From Metridium senile (Eukaryota > Cnidaria > Anthozoa > Actiniaria > Metridiidae): a stretch of 64,000 nucleotides of DNA. Shown piece after piece: positions 21,318 to 33,469 of this stretch. The stretch lies in the NCBI GenBank assembly GCA_949775045.1, contig OX459095.1, forward strand, positions 21,914,811 to 21,978,810, written 5' to 3'. A program made the translations under genes and the position numbers. Numbering within the stretch: position 1 is the first letter of the stretch; each line of letters begins with the position of its first letter. Under the pieces are notes generated by a model. That model did not search any database and was not told the origin of the DNA. It saw nothing but the letters and a program-made list of their open reading frames with translations.

Positions 21318-21835
21318 ACTTGTTAGTATGAATTTCAAATATTTCCATTTGCGATTTGTCCAAATCCACTGGTTAGTTTGAATTTCAAATATTTCCCTTT
21401 CCGATTGGCCCAGATTCACTGGTTAGTTTGTATTTCAAATAGTCTCCATTTCCGATTGGTCCAGATCCACTGGTTAGTTTGAATTTCAAATATTCGCCAT
21501 TTCGGATTGGCCCAGATCCACTTGTTAGTTTGTTTTTCAAAAATTCTCCGTTTTTGATTGGTCCAGATCCACAAGTTAGTTTGAATTTCAAATATTTTCC
21601 ATTTCCGATTGGTCCAGATCCACTGGCTAGTAGGAATTTAAAATATTCTCCATTTTCGATTGGTCCAGATCCACTGGTTAGTAAGAATTTAAAATATTCT
21701 CCATTTCGGATTGGCCATGCAGATCCACTTGTTAGTTTGTATTTCAAATAGTCTCCATTTCCGATTGGTCCAGATCCACTGATTAGTAAGAATTTAAAAT
21801 ATTCTCCATTTCCGTTTGGTCCTGATCCACTTTTT
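21318..21835. repeat. minisatellite, 51-bp period, about 10 copies
   Basis: Diverged copies of a 51-bp unit (key parts TTAGTTTGAATTTCAAATATT and GATTGGTCCAGATCCACTGG). Because 51 is a multiple of 3, frames stay open on both strands; the minus-strand frame 21747-21385 reads a 17-residue repeat (key residues SGSGPIGNGEYLKFKLT). No upstream gene signals were seen. It sits in the flank upstream of the plus-strand receptor at 23135. Confidence 0.9.
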
Positions 21836-21849
21836 AATGGTTAAATGTT

Positions 21850-22900
21850 TCTAGTTTTTACAGTATGACGACTTTAACCGTCTACCAAACAAATCAGGAA
21901 TAGTCCAATCAAATGTCCCACCACAACTGATTTATATAGGTCAGTAGACTGCAAAACAGTCCCTACTTTTTCGCATAAAACTCTGAGGAACTTGACAAGT
22001 TCAAGTTTGAATGAGGGCGTTTGGCCGAGAGAATGAGAAGAGTTGGCACCGTATGAGAGGGGCGCGGGTGTCACTTCTCGCCTCACTCCCCACTCGTCCG
22101 ATAATCTTCTATAGACCGGTAAACGTACCTAGATTATATCGTCTAGAAGGACAACCTTAACAAAATAATGTTGCATAGGATTTTACATCGTTTTATTACA
22201 ATAAAAACCTTTAAAATACCAGGAAAAGGTAAGAAAAATATTGTTCTGTTTCATTGATCATCTTTCGAAATGGAGAATTAGAACGTATTCCCTAATAAAA
22301 TTTCTCGGCCGTGCTCATAAACTGTATGATCTAGGCACAACTCTATAGATCTCATTATTCTATCCCTGCCAACATTTTACTCGATCGAACTTCAACTCGT
22401 TTCTTTGGAATTTCACGTAAATGTATTGACTGTTTTGCAGTCTAAATAATAGGCCAGTAACGCCGCGCAATAAATAAAAACATATGTAAATTAACATATT
22501 ATTACAGAAAATGGTACGTAACTGTAGAATGACATGCAGCTAAAGAAAAGGTTCTGCATTACCAAGTTTTGTTTCGGGTGTAAAATACTTACTATGGTCT
22601 TGAGTGGCATACCGTGCAATATCCCACGAGTAACTTGCAATTGTATTTTCTAGAATATTACATGATTGATTGTATTCTATAGGATCTAAGAATCACAATA
22701 GTTTACATTTTAAAAACATGGCAAAGCGCTCCCTATAAGTCTGTTATATATTCACATGATTGTTCTGCGGTTTAAAGTTTACACTCGAATCCGAAAGACT
22801 AGCATCCTTAATAATATTGAGCACTATACTTAATTATGCCAGGTTAAATTATATATTTTTTAAGAATGCAGGTGTAAATGACAATGGTTTTCACTCAAGT
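21850..22900 (+). repeat. receptor 5' flank block (paralogous copies elsewhere in the array)
   Basis: This stretch is repeated, in matching orientation to its receptor, upstream of GPCR3 (reverse strand, about 43.7-44.76 kb) and GPCR6. Related pieces lie at 36.1-36.8 kb and, inverted, at 29.65-31.03 kb. Landmarks: TCTACCAAACAAATCAG, TCGATCGAACTTCAACTCG, GCATACCGTGCAATATCCCA. It probably carries the receptor's upstream regulatory DNA; individual elements cannot be named. Confidence 0.6.
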
Positions 22901-23134
22901 TAGATCAAGCGCACACTAGCATCTTGTTCTAGCATCTAGCAGATTTGTTGCTCAGGCTCAGTTCTTTTTTACGATATAAAATTGTTCATTTTTATTCAAA
23001 GGTTACTAGCGAATAATTAATTCGTTTTAGAAGTAGTTCAAAGGCCTCCAATTCGGTTTCGCCTTGGACTAGAAACCCCGTCCAGTACTAATTACAGCCG
23101 CCATTAAACATTTGTTTGCCCTGGTTCTATAGAA

Positions 23135-24055
23135 ATGGCAAGGGACAAAGCAGTGGCCGACTTATTAAATTTCAAGTCACTAGAAATGAAAAATTGGTTT
23201 ACTATATATTGCATCGAGGCAATGTGGATCATCATCGTCAACATCATCACTATCATAACATTCTCTATCAACAGAAAGGTCTTTAAGCGAAGTGTGATCT
23301 GTCTTGTTAACCTTGGAGTATCGGATCAAGTATTTGGCGTTTGTCTTCTCACCCAGGGTATTCATAATCGTTTCGCCCTTTTGAACACCAGGCAACAAAT
23401 CACCAGGTATATGCAAGTGAACGCGGTTATGGAGGCATTGGTGTTTTTCTGTTGCTCTTCTTCTGGTATGTGTCTTTTCATCGTTGCACTCGAGCGTGTC
23501 TTTGCAATTTTCGCGCTATTTCGCTATCGTGTCTCAAATGTTCAAGCTTACGCCACTGTTATTGGAATGGGTTGGTGTGTGTGTGTAGGTATTGGTGTGG
23601 GTCACTACCTCACTCCAAGTAAATCAGGACACATACTCCTGTACTTCTACGCGACTGGCATCGTTTTTGGTCTGCTGGTTATTATCATCTCATACACAGC
23701 GATATTCGTCAAAATAAGATCTCAAAACCAGCTGCATAACAGAGCCACACAAGCCACCGCCCATTTACAAGAACGAAGGATGGCCTACACAATAATGATA
23801 GTGACATTTTGTTCCCTGTTAACATGGTTGCCCACTGCAGTACTGTTTCTGTTTTATCAGATAACAACCACTCAAACCTCTAGTCAGATATCGGGTGTTA
23901 CTTTTATGATTCTTTGCTCCAATTCATTCATAAATCCAATCATCTATGCATTCAGGATGAGGGATTTTAGAAATGCGTCGTTCCAGTTTCTTTGTAAATG
24001 CTCACGGCATCAAATACATCCTATCGCACTAAATAGACCTCCTCGGCCCCAATGA
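23135..24055 (+). CDS. orphan class A (rhodopsin-like) GPCR 1
   Basis: An intact 306-residue seven-transmembrane receptor in one coding exon. TM1 ~22-45 (N36), TM2 ~53-75 (D64), TM3 ~97-121 ending E120-R121-V122 in place of DRY, TM4 with W147, TM5 ~166-192 without the usual Pro, TM6 with T230-W-L-P233, TM7 with N267-P-I-I-Y271, then helix 8 (FRNASFQFLCKC) with Cys likely palmitoylated. Position 3.25 is Asn, so the common TM3-ECL2 disulfide is absent, and ECL2 is very short. These traits recall the melanocortin/adenosine/cannabinoid-type group, but the ligand is unknown. Particular to this copy: Q65 after D64 and Leu in APF>ALF of loop 2. TTCTATAG, a splice-acceptor-like site, lies 2 nt before the ATG. 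Its 3' flank matches that of GPCR4. Confidence 0.93.
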   Translation: MARDKAVADLLNFKSLEMKNWFTIYCIEAMWIIIVNIITIITFSINRKVFKRSVICLVNLGVSDQVFGVCLLTQGIHNRFALLNTRQQITRYMQVNAVMEALVFFCCSSSGMCLFIVALERVFAIFALFRYRVSNVQAYATVIGMGWCVCVGIGVGHYLTPSKSGHILLYFYATGIVFGLLVIIISYTAIFVKIRSQNQLHNRATQATAHLQERRMAYTIMIVTFCSLLTWLPTAVLFLFYQITTTQTSSQISGVTFMILCSNSFINPIIYAFRMRDFRNASFQFLCKCSRHQIHPIALNRPPRPQ

Positions 24056-24143
24056 CACGTGTAAGTTACTTGAAAAAAAATACCTCATTACAACGGACAC
24101 TTGTCTTTGATTGTCTTTGATTGTTATTTATAGTCACTTATAT

Positions 24144-24149
24144 AATAAA
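24144..24149 (+). terminator. candidate poly(A) signal of GPCR 1
   Basis: AATAAA about 90 bp after the stop codon; position only, no transcript evidence. Confidence 0.35.
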
Positions 24150-24671
24150 AACAGTTGCCCAGTAGCATTTGATTTTCATGAATATAGTGTTTAAGCTCTA
24201 TGTAGTATTTTAAGCATATTCTTGTTGCTATAATTATAAATCTAAGTATCATGTAATAGTTTTCTATTTTTGTAAATATGTACATGTACTTGTAAAAAAA
24301 ATACCTCCTTATAAAAACTGTTACACAATAGTATTTGATTTTGTTTGATAGATTTAGTGTTTATGCTCTATCTAGTGGAATATTAGCTTAGTTGTTTATA
24401 ACTTGTTATAAAATAACGATATAAAATGATTATTAATTATTAAATTATAAATCCCGCATGCTGATTGGTTGTGACCTGCAGAACAAGTGTTCTTGTGGAG
24501 TTTTTTGTGGAAACGAACCAGTTGTGGAACTGGAACTCGAAAAGCTGATTTTCGCTCCAAAACTCCAGAACGCCAGCTTTCAGCAGGCTAGTTTGGTTGA
24601 GGCATGTGCTTTATTGGAGCACACTATACTACTGTTTTTCTTTTCTCCAACAAATGATAATAGAGGTATTG

Positions 24672-24849
<178 letters not shown>

Positions 24850-24850
<1 letters not shown>

Positions 24851-26290
24851 CTGCGCAAAAAAAAAACAATGAGAGAAAGTTAAGAATGAGCAGAAATTTG
24901 CGAACTGTTTGCAATTGAGATAGTACACGCTTCCATGTTCCATTGAAAGGGCGGATACACTCTTAGTTTCAAGCGCTCAGGAAAGGTATCGGAGGCAATT
25001 TTCAGAGTCAAAATAACAAAGCTATTTTGTTTTCTGGTTAATGAATATTGCAATTGAATATTTCCGTTCTGGGCACGACCTCAATTTTCACTAAACGGCT
25101 TTAGTCGTCGCGAAGTCAAAATATCGTGTCTAGATATAAGTGTCTAGAAAAAATCAAAAACATGTGATTGAAAATAAAACCAAAACAAATGTTATCAACC
25201 CTACTTTTCTTTTTTGCTTAAGAAAGATCAAAGAATGGAAAGCACTTACAATTAATTTCGGTTAGCTTTTTAAAATGCTTACAACTGATGTTTATAATAG
25301 AAATGGCTGAACAACCCAAACCGGCAAAGTTGTTTTACGAGTTTGCACGAAACAACAAGCTAGAAAAGTATTTGAGGCAATTTTCATCTTTCTAAATTTA
25401 ACACAAACTGAAAGCTTGGATGCAAAATCATTACCTCTTAATCTCCGTTCTGGGCACGAGGTGCAATATTAGATATATGATAATTCACGAAATTGCTTAA
25501 TTTGGGAAAGTATTTTTGAGCAACAACTTTATGAGCGCATATGTAAAGTACAGTTGTAGGAATCCCTTCTTGTACAGCTAATTACTAGCATATTCCCCTT
25601 TGTTGTGCCATTGTACAAAAATACAAAGTATAATGTGAATTGCATCTCAGTGGACACTTTTCGGATCAATTCTCTTCGCTTTGCTTGATTTTAAATTTTC
25701 CATGTATGTCTTGGCTAATTCAGTTTCATGAACTATCCTTCTTCTCAGATAATACTGACGGATGGAGAATTCCTACTTTTTACCGCATTTTCGATGAAGA
25801 AATTTGTCCAAATGTACGTATTTCTAAGACTTCACCACATCATAATTTTCAAATATGTTTTGAAAAAAAAAAAAAAAATACACTCCTAACATTGAAAACA
25901 CTAGAAGCATAGCAGTATAGACCACTTTCATAAATAACATAATATGTACCGAAAAATGATTTTTCAAGTAAACAGATATTTCAATATTGTAGCACTGTCA
26001 TATGAAAGAACCACCGGAAATAGGCATGTTTGGAAGGTTTTGATGATCTGGCGAAAATAACAAATAAGTTATGCTCAATAAAAAATGTAGAGATTTGTAA
26101 GTAATTTTCTGCTGAGGCCTTTGATGCCTCGTTTTGGTGTTTTTCTGATTTTTCAAACTCTTATAGCTTCATTCAAATTTATTCGTTTTTTTTTCTCAAA
26201 CATTCACAAGTTATTGTTATGATAAATGTCTATCATATGATAGCTTTCTTTTTCGTAAGTCATCAATTTTAAAAATTATGATTATTAATG
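24850..26290. other. gene-free region with a degenerate direct repeat
   Basis: No gene recognised. CCGTTCTGGGCACGA occurs at about 25065 and 25445, each preceded by GAGGCAATTTTC-type sequence, which suggests a decayed tandem duplication with a period of about 380 bp. Confidence 0.4.
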
Positions 26291-26293
26291 GTA

Positions 26294-26396
26294 ATTATAA
26301 TTCAACAACAAATTTTCCTCGGCTCTCATTGGTCGAGGGGCGATCACGTGACGTTGAACTTTTCGTCCGCTTCGGAAAATTTTGTTGTTGAATAAT
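26294..26396. mobile_element. small foldback element
   Basis: TTCAACAACAAATTTTCC pairs with GGAAAATTTTGTTGTTGAA around a short GC-richer loop. Confidence 0.6.
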
Positions 26397-26398
26397 AA

Positions 26399-26555
26399 AA
26401 ACAATAGAGCAGTTAAAATCGCGGGCATAATGCTGTGATAGCTGTGAACTGTGAACTGGTTCTCGGGCGACTATTTGTTTTTCTGAACATCCATGGCCAG
26501 TTTCCGCTGGCAACTATCACAGCATAATGCCCTCGATTCAACTACTCTATTGTTT
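26399..26555. mobile_element. 157-bp foldback element
   Basis: AAACAATAGAGCAGTTAAAA...GGGCATAATGCTGTGATAG pairs with CTATCACAGCATAATGCCC...ACTACTCTATTGTTT. It directly abuts the preceding foldback. Confidence 0.7.
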
Positions 26556-27114
26556 AACTAGTCGTCTCTTCTTTCCATTCGTTTGAACCTCCTGCCATTT
26601 GCAGAATAAACCCACAAAATCATGCGTCGTCCGCAATAAAAGCGATCAGCACCTGCGAATGTCCCAGCAGCTTTCCCATTCTCGTACCCAGACCCTTCTC
26701 AACTTCATCGGAAAACAAGTGTTACTATTTAATCAGATATACTTTCACGCTTCACGGCGCTCATATAAAAAAGCAGAAATAAGGCCTGAAAATCGTGGTT
26801 TATCGATAAAAAAAAAATAATAAATAAATCACTTTTTTAACGTCTCAATGTATTTAGCGTGGCTAATTGGGGAGACTCAGACACACACTCACTACCTCTA
26901 CGTTAATTATTTTGCACACAACGCAGCTCACATGTTCATTTTTGTGGAGGGAGGAAAACCGGATAACCCGGAGAAAAACCCTATGCAGTCCATAAGAAAA
27001 ATCCCTGTACCTTATGAACGTGTTTAATTTGTATTTTCAATGGCAATTTTTCGCATGAGACGGGAGCCAAATTAAAAAAATTAAAAAAAATTAAAAATTA
27101 GAAATTAAAAAGTA

Positions 27115-27562
27115 AGAAGATCAAAAGAGTACAAAATGCAGCAGCAAGAGTTGTATTGAGACCAAAGGCCGACACTCACTCTTCTGATCTGCTACACAAA
27201 CTTTATTCAGATTGGCTTCCAGTTAAACAGCGTATCACCTTTAAGTTGCTTGTACTAACATACAAATCACAGAATGGTCTGGCTCCTGCATATCTCAGAG
27301 ATCTCCTACTATACGAATAAAACCTACCACCCGCTGTCTAAGATCTATGGCTAGGAGTACGATCTACTCGTGCCAAGGTCCAATACCAAAAGCTATGGGG
27401 ATAGAGCTTACTCTGTCGCTGGTCCTAAACTGTGGAACACTTTACCAACACATATACGTAGTGCTGAGACTCTTAATATTTTTAAAGCTAGACTTAAGAC
27501 ATTCCCATTCAAAAATATTTAATATTTTATTATTTCTATTCGTTTTTTTTTTTTCATTTTAA
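27115..27562 (+). mobile_element. 3' fragment of a CR1/L2-like LINE
   Basis: The plus strand encodes the C-terminal end of a non-LTR ORF2 with frame breaks: RVQNAAARVV, then WLPVKQRITFKLLVLTYKSQ and NGLAPAYLRDLL, then a broken segment like AGPKLWNTLP. It is followed immediately by a long (TTA)n tract. Stops and frameshifts show an old dead copy. Confidence 0.8.
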
Positions 27563-27576
27563 CTTTAGACTTAAGA

Positions 27577-27788
<212 letters not shown>

Positions 27789-27959
27789 GTTGATCTCACC
27801 TTAAAAATGCCAAAAATCGAAGGGCACTTCAATCGGTGTGTGATGCGGACTAATGCCGGGCTAATGCTTTTGTTGTCAAAACAAATCATCCCTTTTCACG
27901 GTATTGGACGTCTTATTAAACCTAAAAAACTTCATGAATAGTACAAATACACATTAAAA

Positions 27960-29330
27960 ATTAACTTTCTTTAGACAGATATGAAGTAGCAGCCAAAATA
28001 TAAACGCTACGATCGTTCAAAGCTGGCCATTCTTTCGAATTCTCGAAATTACTGTCTTCCGCCATTTCTACCCCATGCTTTAAGCTCAATTGCAAATTTA
28101 AAAAACAAGTTAGTTTATCCTATGTTCTTTACTATGCGAACATCGATTTCCGACCAGAAGAAGAAGTGGTTTTTAGAAATTTGTGGATTGAAAAAGGAAA
28201 TGTCAATTTCTTCTTAATGGAAGCAAAACACTTTCAACGTGAAGTTTTGGCATTTGAATTCCTCGCGCGCACGAGGTAAAACCTTTTGAGTCCGGCATTT
28301 AAATATATTTGTAAATCGTGAAAGTTAATATTTTGAACAACTAGAAAATTGTCGTTTCGTTTTTCAATAAAACATCGATTCTCATCGCTAGAAATTTGAT
28401 CCGTCGCGGCCACCGTAAATAGTCAGCAGTATTCTGGTTGATCACAGGCAGCTTGAGAGTAAAAGGTTTTTCGACAAGGAGAAGAAGTGATTTTTAGAGA
28501 TTTTTGGATTAAAAAAGGAAATGACAATTTTTTTCGTAATCAGTGAAAAAAAAAAAATAGTTTCAACGTAAAATTTTGGTACTGAAGTTCATCACACCAA
28601 CCAAGTTTGTGAATCCGTCATTTATTGGTGTAAAAGCTCTTACTTATATAGGAATTGTTGACAAAAGTTCGTACGCAAAAAGTAAATATATATGAATTTT
28701 CATCTTTATTAAAACATTTCAGCTTTAAATATTTATTCGCATCATCAACTTCAACGTACCTGGATCAATATTTTTCCACACTGTTCTAGAAATTTATACG
28801 GTCATTTTCTTGAAAATAGAGATGCATAACGAGTTACTCAACGGGATCTGTACTGCTGTGAGAGTACATAATGATAATTTCTGGCTATGCGCTCTATTTT
28901 CAACACTTTAATCATTCTAAAAGCTTTGTAAATAAACGTAAATGCGGCTGACAGGTTTTTTAAAAACCTCTTGAGGTATATCATTAAATATTAGCAAAGA
29001 TGATTTTGAACTTAAAATAGCTTTGATGAAGGGAACTGAGAAAACTGAATTGCCTATCTAGGAAATTAGTACAAACATTATTGAGTGCAAACATTAATAA
29101 ATGGATCGAAGCAAAAGGACCAAACGATCGATTATCAACAGTGGGGTCATTTGCTTCGGTCTTCAGAACTACAAAGTTTGTCGACTTGCTGTGGAGTATC
29201 AACATAACCTCCAGAGAGAAATTGAAAACAAATTTAGGGTAATGAATATGAATATTTCTCGAACAACATGTTTTCATGCAATTTTCTTGCTCTGTTTTGT
29301 CTGATTTAAAACCATAGTTTTATATATAAT
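27960..29330. other. gene-free region with a degenerate direct repeat
   Basis: No recognisable gene. Two diverged copies of an AGAAGAAGTG(G/A)TTTTTAGA...AAAAGGAAATG block (about 28155-28320 and 28480-28630) form an old tandem duplication. Confidence 0.4.
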
Positions 29331-29609
29331 ATTACAGTACTTTGTTAGCCTAAACTTATCTCCTACTAGGCTACGAATTATTAATCTAACTGGTACCAGT
29401 TTTGTACGCTTTGAAATTATTTTTTACTCATCCTAAAAAAGCTCAAAATGCTCAAAATTTCTACTAATACACTCATCTGTTATAAATTGTTCTTTGATGT
29501 TTGTTGCCGTGAATCTAATGAATATAATATAGGGGGCGAAACATCCGGCATTCTTTGTAAACTAATTGCTCATGATTTACCATCTATCTTTTTTATCTAC
29601 CTTTGGCGC

Positions 29610-31359
29610 TATAAATGGGTAAAAGTGTAATTCTTGCTCTTCATCAAATCTTAATATCTGGACGGCTGCAAAAGAGTCTAGTATGCGTTTTATCTGACTT
29701 GAGTGCAAACGACTGTGGTCAACCTCGTTTCGGATTTTAGTCATTCGAAGTCAAGTGTAAACGTGAAACCGCAACACACTCAGATCAATATACAACCTAC
29801 TTCTTATAGGGCGTACTTGACGATTTACAAATCATATAAAATACAGCCAATCATGTAATATTCTAGAAAATACAAGTGACTTTGGGGATATTGCACGATA
29901 TGCCAATCAACACCATTCTATAACTAGTATTTAAAAAAAATTCAATTATAATTTATAACCATTTTGTTCGCATAATCCGATGCTCCTTACTGGTCACACG
30001 TTTGAAACATAAAGCTTGGGGAGGGATTAATGCGGCCCAGGGGAATAGAAGAAAAAATGGAATGTAAATGATCATGAAGCATTATCTAATGCACATGTGT
30101 CATTTATATAATGCTTCATGTCCAAAATTCCTTGCACAGATATATATTACCCTCATTCTCGTCTCCACTAGTAAACATCAGACTTAGAAATAATTTACTT
30201 TTACATAGCTATTTTTGGCGAAAAGAAGTCTTTGCGTATCAAAGCCAGGATTCGAACCGAGATCTTCAGCATGGCTTTATCCGCGCTTTATACTACTGAG
30301 TCAACCGATAAATTAAAACGTTTACAACGCGTTTAACGTCCACAAATTCGTTAGTGTTGCTCTATTATTACTGTAGGTCAGTTCAAAGATGCAAACAATC
30401 TCCCTTCTTCTTTTGTTTTATCATATCAATGCATAGTTTCATCGATATTGGACAAAATGGTCATGATTATTAATGAGTATTTTAAGTCATTCAAAAAACT
30501 CGCACCACATGTTTGAAAACACTGCTGCTCGTTTTTTAAATAGTAAGTATTTTAAACTCGGAACTAAGCTTGGCAATGCAGAACCTTTTCTTTAGCTGTC
30601 ATTCTACAGTTACGTACCATTTCTCTGTAATAATATGTTAATTTACATATGTTTTTATTTATTGCGCGGCGTTACTGGCCTATTATTTAGACTGCAAAAC
30701 AATCAATACATTTACGTGAAACTCCAAAGAAACGAGTTGAAGTTCGATCGAGTAAAATGTTGGCAGGGATAGAATAATGAGATCTATAGAGTTGTGCCTG
30801 GATCATGATATGCATACAGTTTATGAGCACGGCCGAGAAATTTTAGGGAATAGGTTCTATAATTCTCGGTTTCGAAAGATGATTAATGAAATAGAACATA
30901 ACAATTTTTTTGACATTTTCCTGGTATTTTATTGGTTATTATTGTAATAAAACGATTTAAAATTCTATGCGACACTATTTGTTAAGGTTGTCCTTTTAGA
31001 CTGTATAATCTAGAGTTTACCGTTGTATAGAGGAATGACGGACGTGCGGGGAATGGGGCGAGAAGTGATCATGACACACTCGCCCCTCTCATACGTTGTG
31101 TATCATCTCTTCTCATTTACTCTCGCCCGAAACGTCCCTCATTCAAACGTACTGCAACTCGTTTCCTCAGAGTTTTCGCGTAAAAGCTGCCAGACCGTTT
31201 TGCAGTGCACTGCAAGTCTATATAAATATGATTGAACCAAAGTCCGAATATTGCTGGCTACGAGTTCGAGGACAATTTTTTGGGAAATTATGAGTGTTTT
31301 CATTAGTTTGAAAAAAAAAAACCCTGTTAATTTCGGTTGGAAAGGAAACGGTTTGGTTG
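29610..31359. repeat. direct duplication, copy A (1.75 kb)
   Basis: Nearly identical to 31411-33166 at an offset of 1801 bp, which grows to 1807 after a poly-A length change. The content is receptor upstream DNA in minus orientation (CTGGACGGCTGCAAAAGA; TCGAAGTCAAGTGTAAACGT; GATCGAGTAAAATGTTGGCA) plus a tRNA-like SINE head, but no receptor coding sequence follows. It is a relic of a lost minus-strand receptor gene. Confidence 0.9.
30241..30309 (-). repeat. tRNA-like SINE head (copy A)
   Basis: On the minus strand, TGACTCAGTAGTA (A-box-like, 30303-30291) precedes GGTTCGAATCC (perfect B box, 30258-30248) at tRNA-like spacing. It is more likely a SINE promoter or tRNA pseudogene than a working tRNA, because no clean acceptor stem was seen. 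Confidence 0.5.
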
Positions 31360-31410
31360 TTTCTACGGTAATTCTGGAATGATAGGACAAGCCTTTTTGT
31401 TTTTTTCGGG

Positions 31411-33166
31411 TATAAATGGGTAAAAGTGTAATTCTTGCTCTTCATCAAATCTTAATATCTGGACGGCTGCAAAAGAGGCTAGTATGCGTTTTATCTGACT
31501 TGAGTGCAAACTACTGTGGTCAACCTCGTTTCGGATTTTAGTCATTCGAAGTCAAGTGTAAACGTGAAACCGCAACACACTCAGATCAAAATACAACCTA
31601 CTTCTTATAGGGCGTACTTGACGATTTACAAATCATATAAAATACAGCCAATCATGTAATATTCTAGAAAATACAAGTGACTTTGGGGATATTGCACGAT
31701 ATGCCAATCAACACCATTCTATAACTAATATTTAAAAAAAATTCAATTATAATTTATAACCATTTTGTTCGCATAATCCGATGCTCCTTACTGGTCACAC
31801 GTTTGAAACATAAAGCTTGGGGAGGGATTAATGCGGCCCAGGGGAATAGAAGAAAAAATGGAATGTAAATGATCATGAAGCATTATCTAATGCACATGTG
31901 TCATTTATATAATGCTTCATGTCCAAAATTCCTTGCACAGATATATATTACCCTCATTCTCGTCTCCACTAGTAAACATCAGACTTAGAAATAATTTACT
32001 TTTACATAGCTATTTTTGGCGAAAAGAAGTCTTTGCGTATCAAAGCCAGGATTCGAACCGAGATCTTCAGCATGGCTTTATCCGCGCTTTATACTACTGA
32101 GTCAACCGATAAATTAAAACGTTTACAACGCGTTTAACGTCCACAAATTCGTTAGTGTTGCTCTATTATTACTGTAGGTCAGTTCAAAGATGCAAACAAT
32201 CTCCCTTCTTCTTTTGTTTTATCATATCAATGCATAGTTTCATCGATATTGGACAAAATGGTCATGATTATTAATGAGTATTTTAAGTCATTCAAAAAAC
32301 TCGCACCACATGTTTGAAAACACTGCTGCTCGTTTTTTAAATAGTAAGTATTTTAAACTCGGAACTAAGCTTGGCAATGCAGAACCTTTTCTTTAGCTGT
32401 CATTCTACAGTTACGTACCATTTCTCTGTAATAATATGTTAATTTACATATGTTTTTATTTATTGCGCGGCGTTACTGGCCTATTATTTAGACTGCAAAA
32501 CAATCAATACATTTACGTGAAACTCCAAAGAAACGAGTTGAAGTTCGATCGAGTAAAATGTTGGCAGGGATAGAATAATGAGATCTATAGAGTTGTGCCT
32601 GGATCATGATATGCATACAGTTTATGAGCACGGCCGAGAAATTTTAGGGAATAGGTTCTATAATTCTCGGTTTCGAAAGATGATTAATGAAATAGAACAT
32701 AACAATTTTTTTGACATTTTCCTGGTATTTTATTGGTTATTATTGTAATAAAACGATTTAAAATTCTATGCGACATTATTTGTTAAGGTTGTCCTTTTAG
32801 ACTGTATAATCTAGAGTTTACCGTTGTATAGAGGAATGACGGACGTGCGGGGAATGGGGCGAGAAGTGATCATGACACACTCGCCCCTCTCATACGTTGT
32901 GTATCATCTCTTCTCATTTACTCTCGCCCGAAACGTCCCTCATTCAAACGTACTGCAACTCGTTTCCTCAGAGTTTTCGCGTAAAAGCTGCCAGACCGTT
33001 TTGCAGTGCACTGCAAGTCTATATAAATATGATTGAACCAAAGTCCGAATATTGCTGGCTACGAGTTCGAGGACAATTTTTTGGGAAATTATGAGTGTTT
33101 TCATTAGTTTGAAAAAAAAAAAAAAAAACCCTGTTAATTTCGGTTGGAAAGGAAACGGTTTGGTTG
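31411..33166. repeat. direct duplication, copy B (1.75 kb)
   Basis: Second copy of 29610-31359, separated from it by 51 bp. The main difference is a longer poly-A run near 33112-33128. Very few substitutions are visible, so the duplication is recent or an assembly repeat. Confidence 0.9.
32042..32110 (-). repeat. tRNA-like SINE head (copy B)
   Basis: Duplicate of the 30241-30309 block, with the same A-box-like and B-box sequences. Confidence 0.5.
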
Positions 33167-33342
33167 ATCTCTCAGAGCGGGCACGAACTAAACGGTGGAC
33201 AAATGGAAACCTCCCATCCCATTGGGCTTTTACCATTATGCATCGTTCAACCCAACCGAATGTTTTTTAACAAATCCAGAATAGATATGTATCATTGACA
33301 AGAGTGTGAATTCTCAGAATTTAATATTTGATACATAAAAAA

Positions 33343-33465
33343 CGAATGCGAGTGTTTCGTCAAGGGCTCCAAACACTAAGAAACTGATGAAAGCGCGAGG
33401 GCGCAGGCCAAGAGCTTTTATTGTTTCGAGGTGTTTGGAATCCCTGATGAAACACGAAGCATTCG
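33343..33465. mobile_element. 123-bp foldback element
   Basis: CGAATGCGAGTGTTTCGTCA...CCAAACAC pairs with GTGTTTGG...TGATGAAACACGAAGCATTCG. No coding capacity. Confidence 0.65.
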
Positions 33466-33469
33466 TGGC

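Noticed and set aside
30241..30309. Functional tRNA gene
   Set aside because: A and B box-like sequences are present, but an acceptor stem and standard cloverleaf could not be drawn; a SINE head is more likely.
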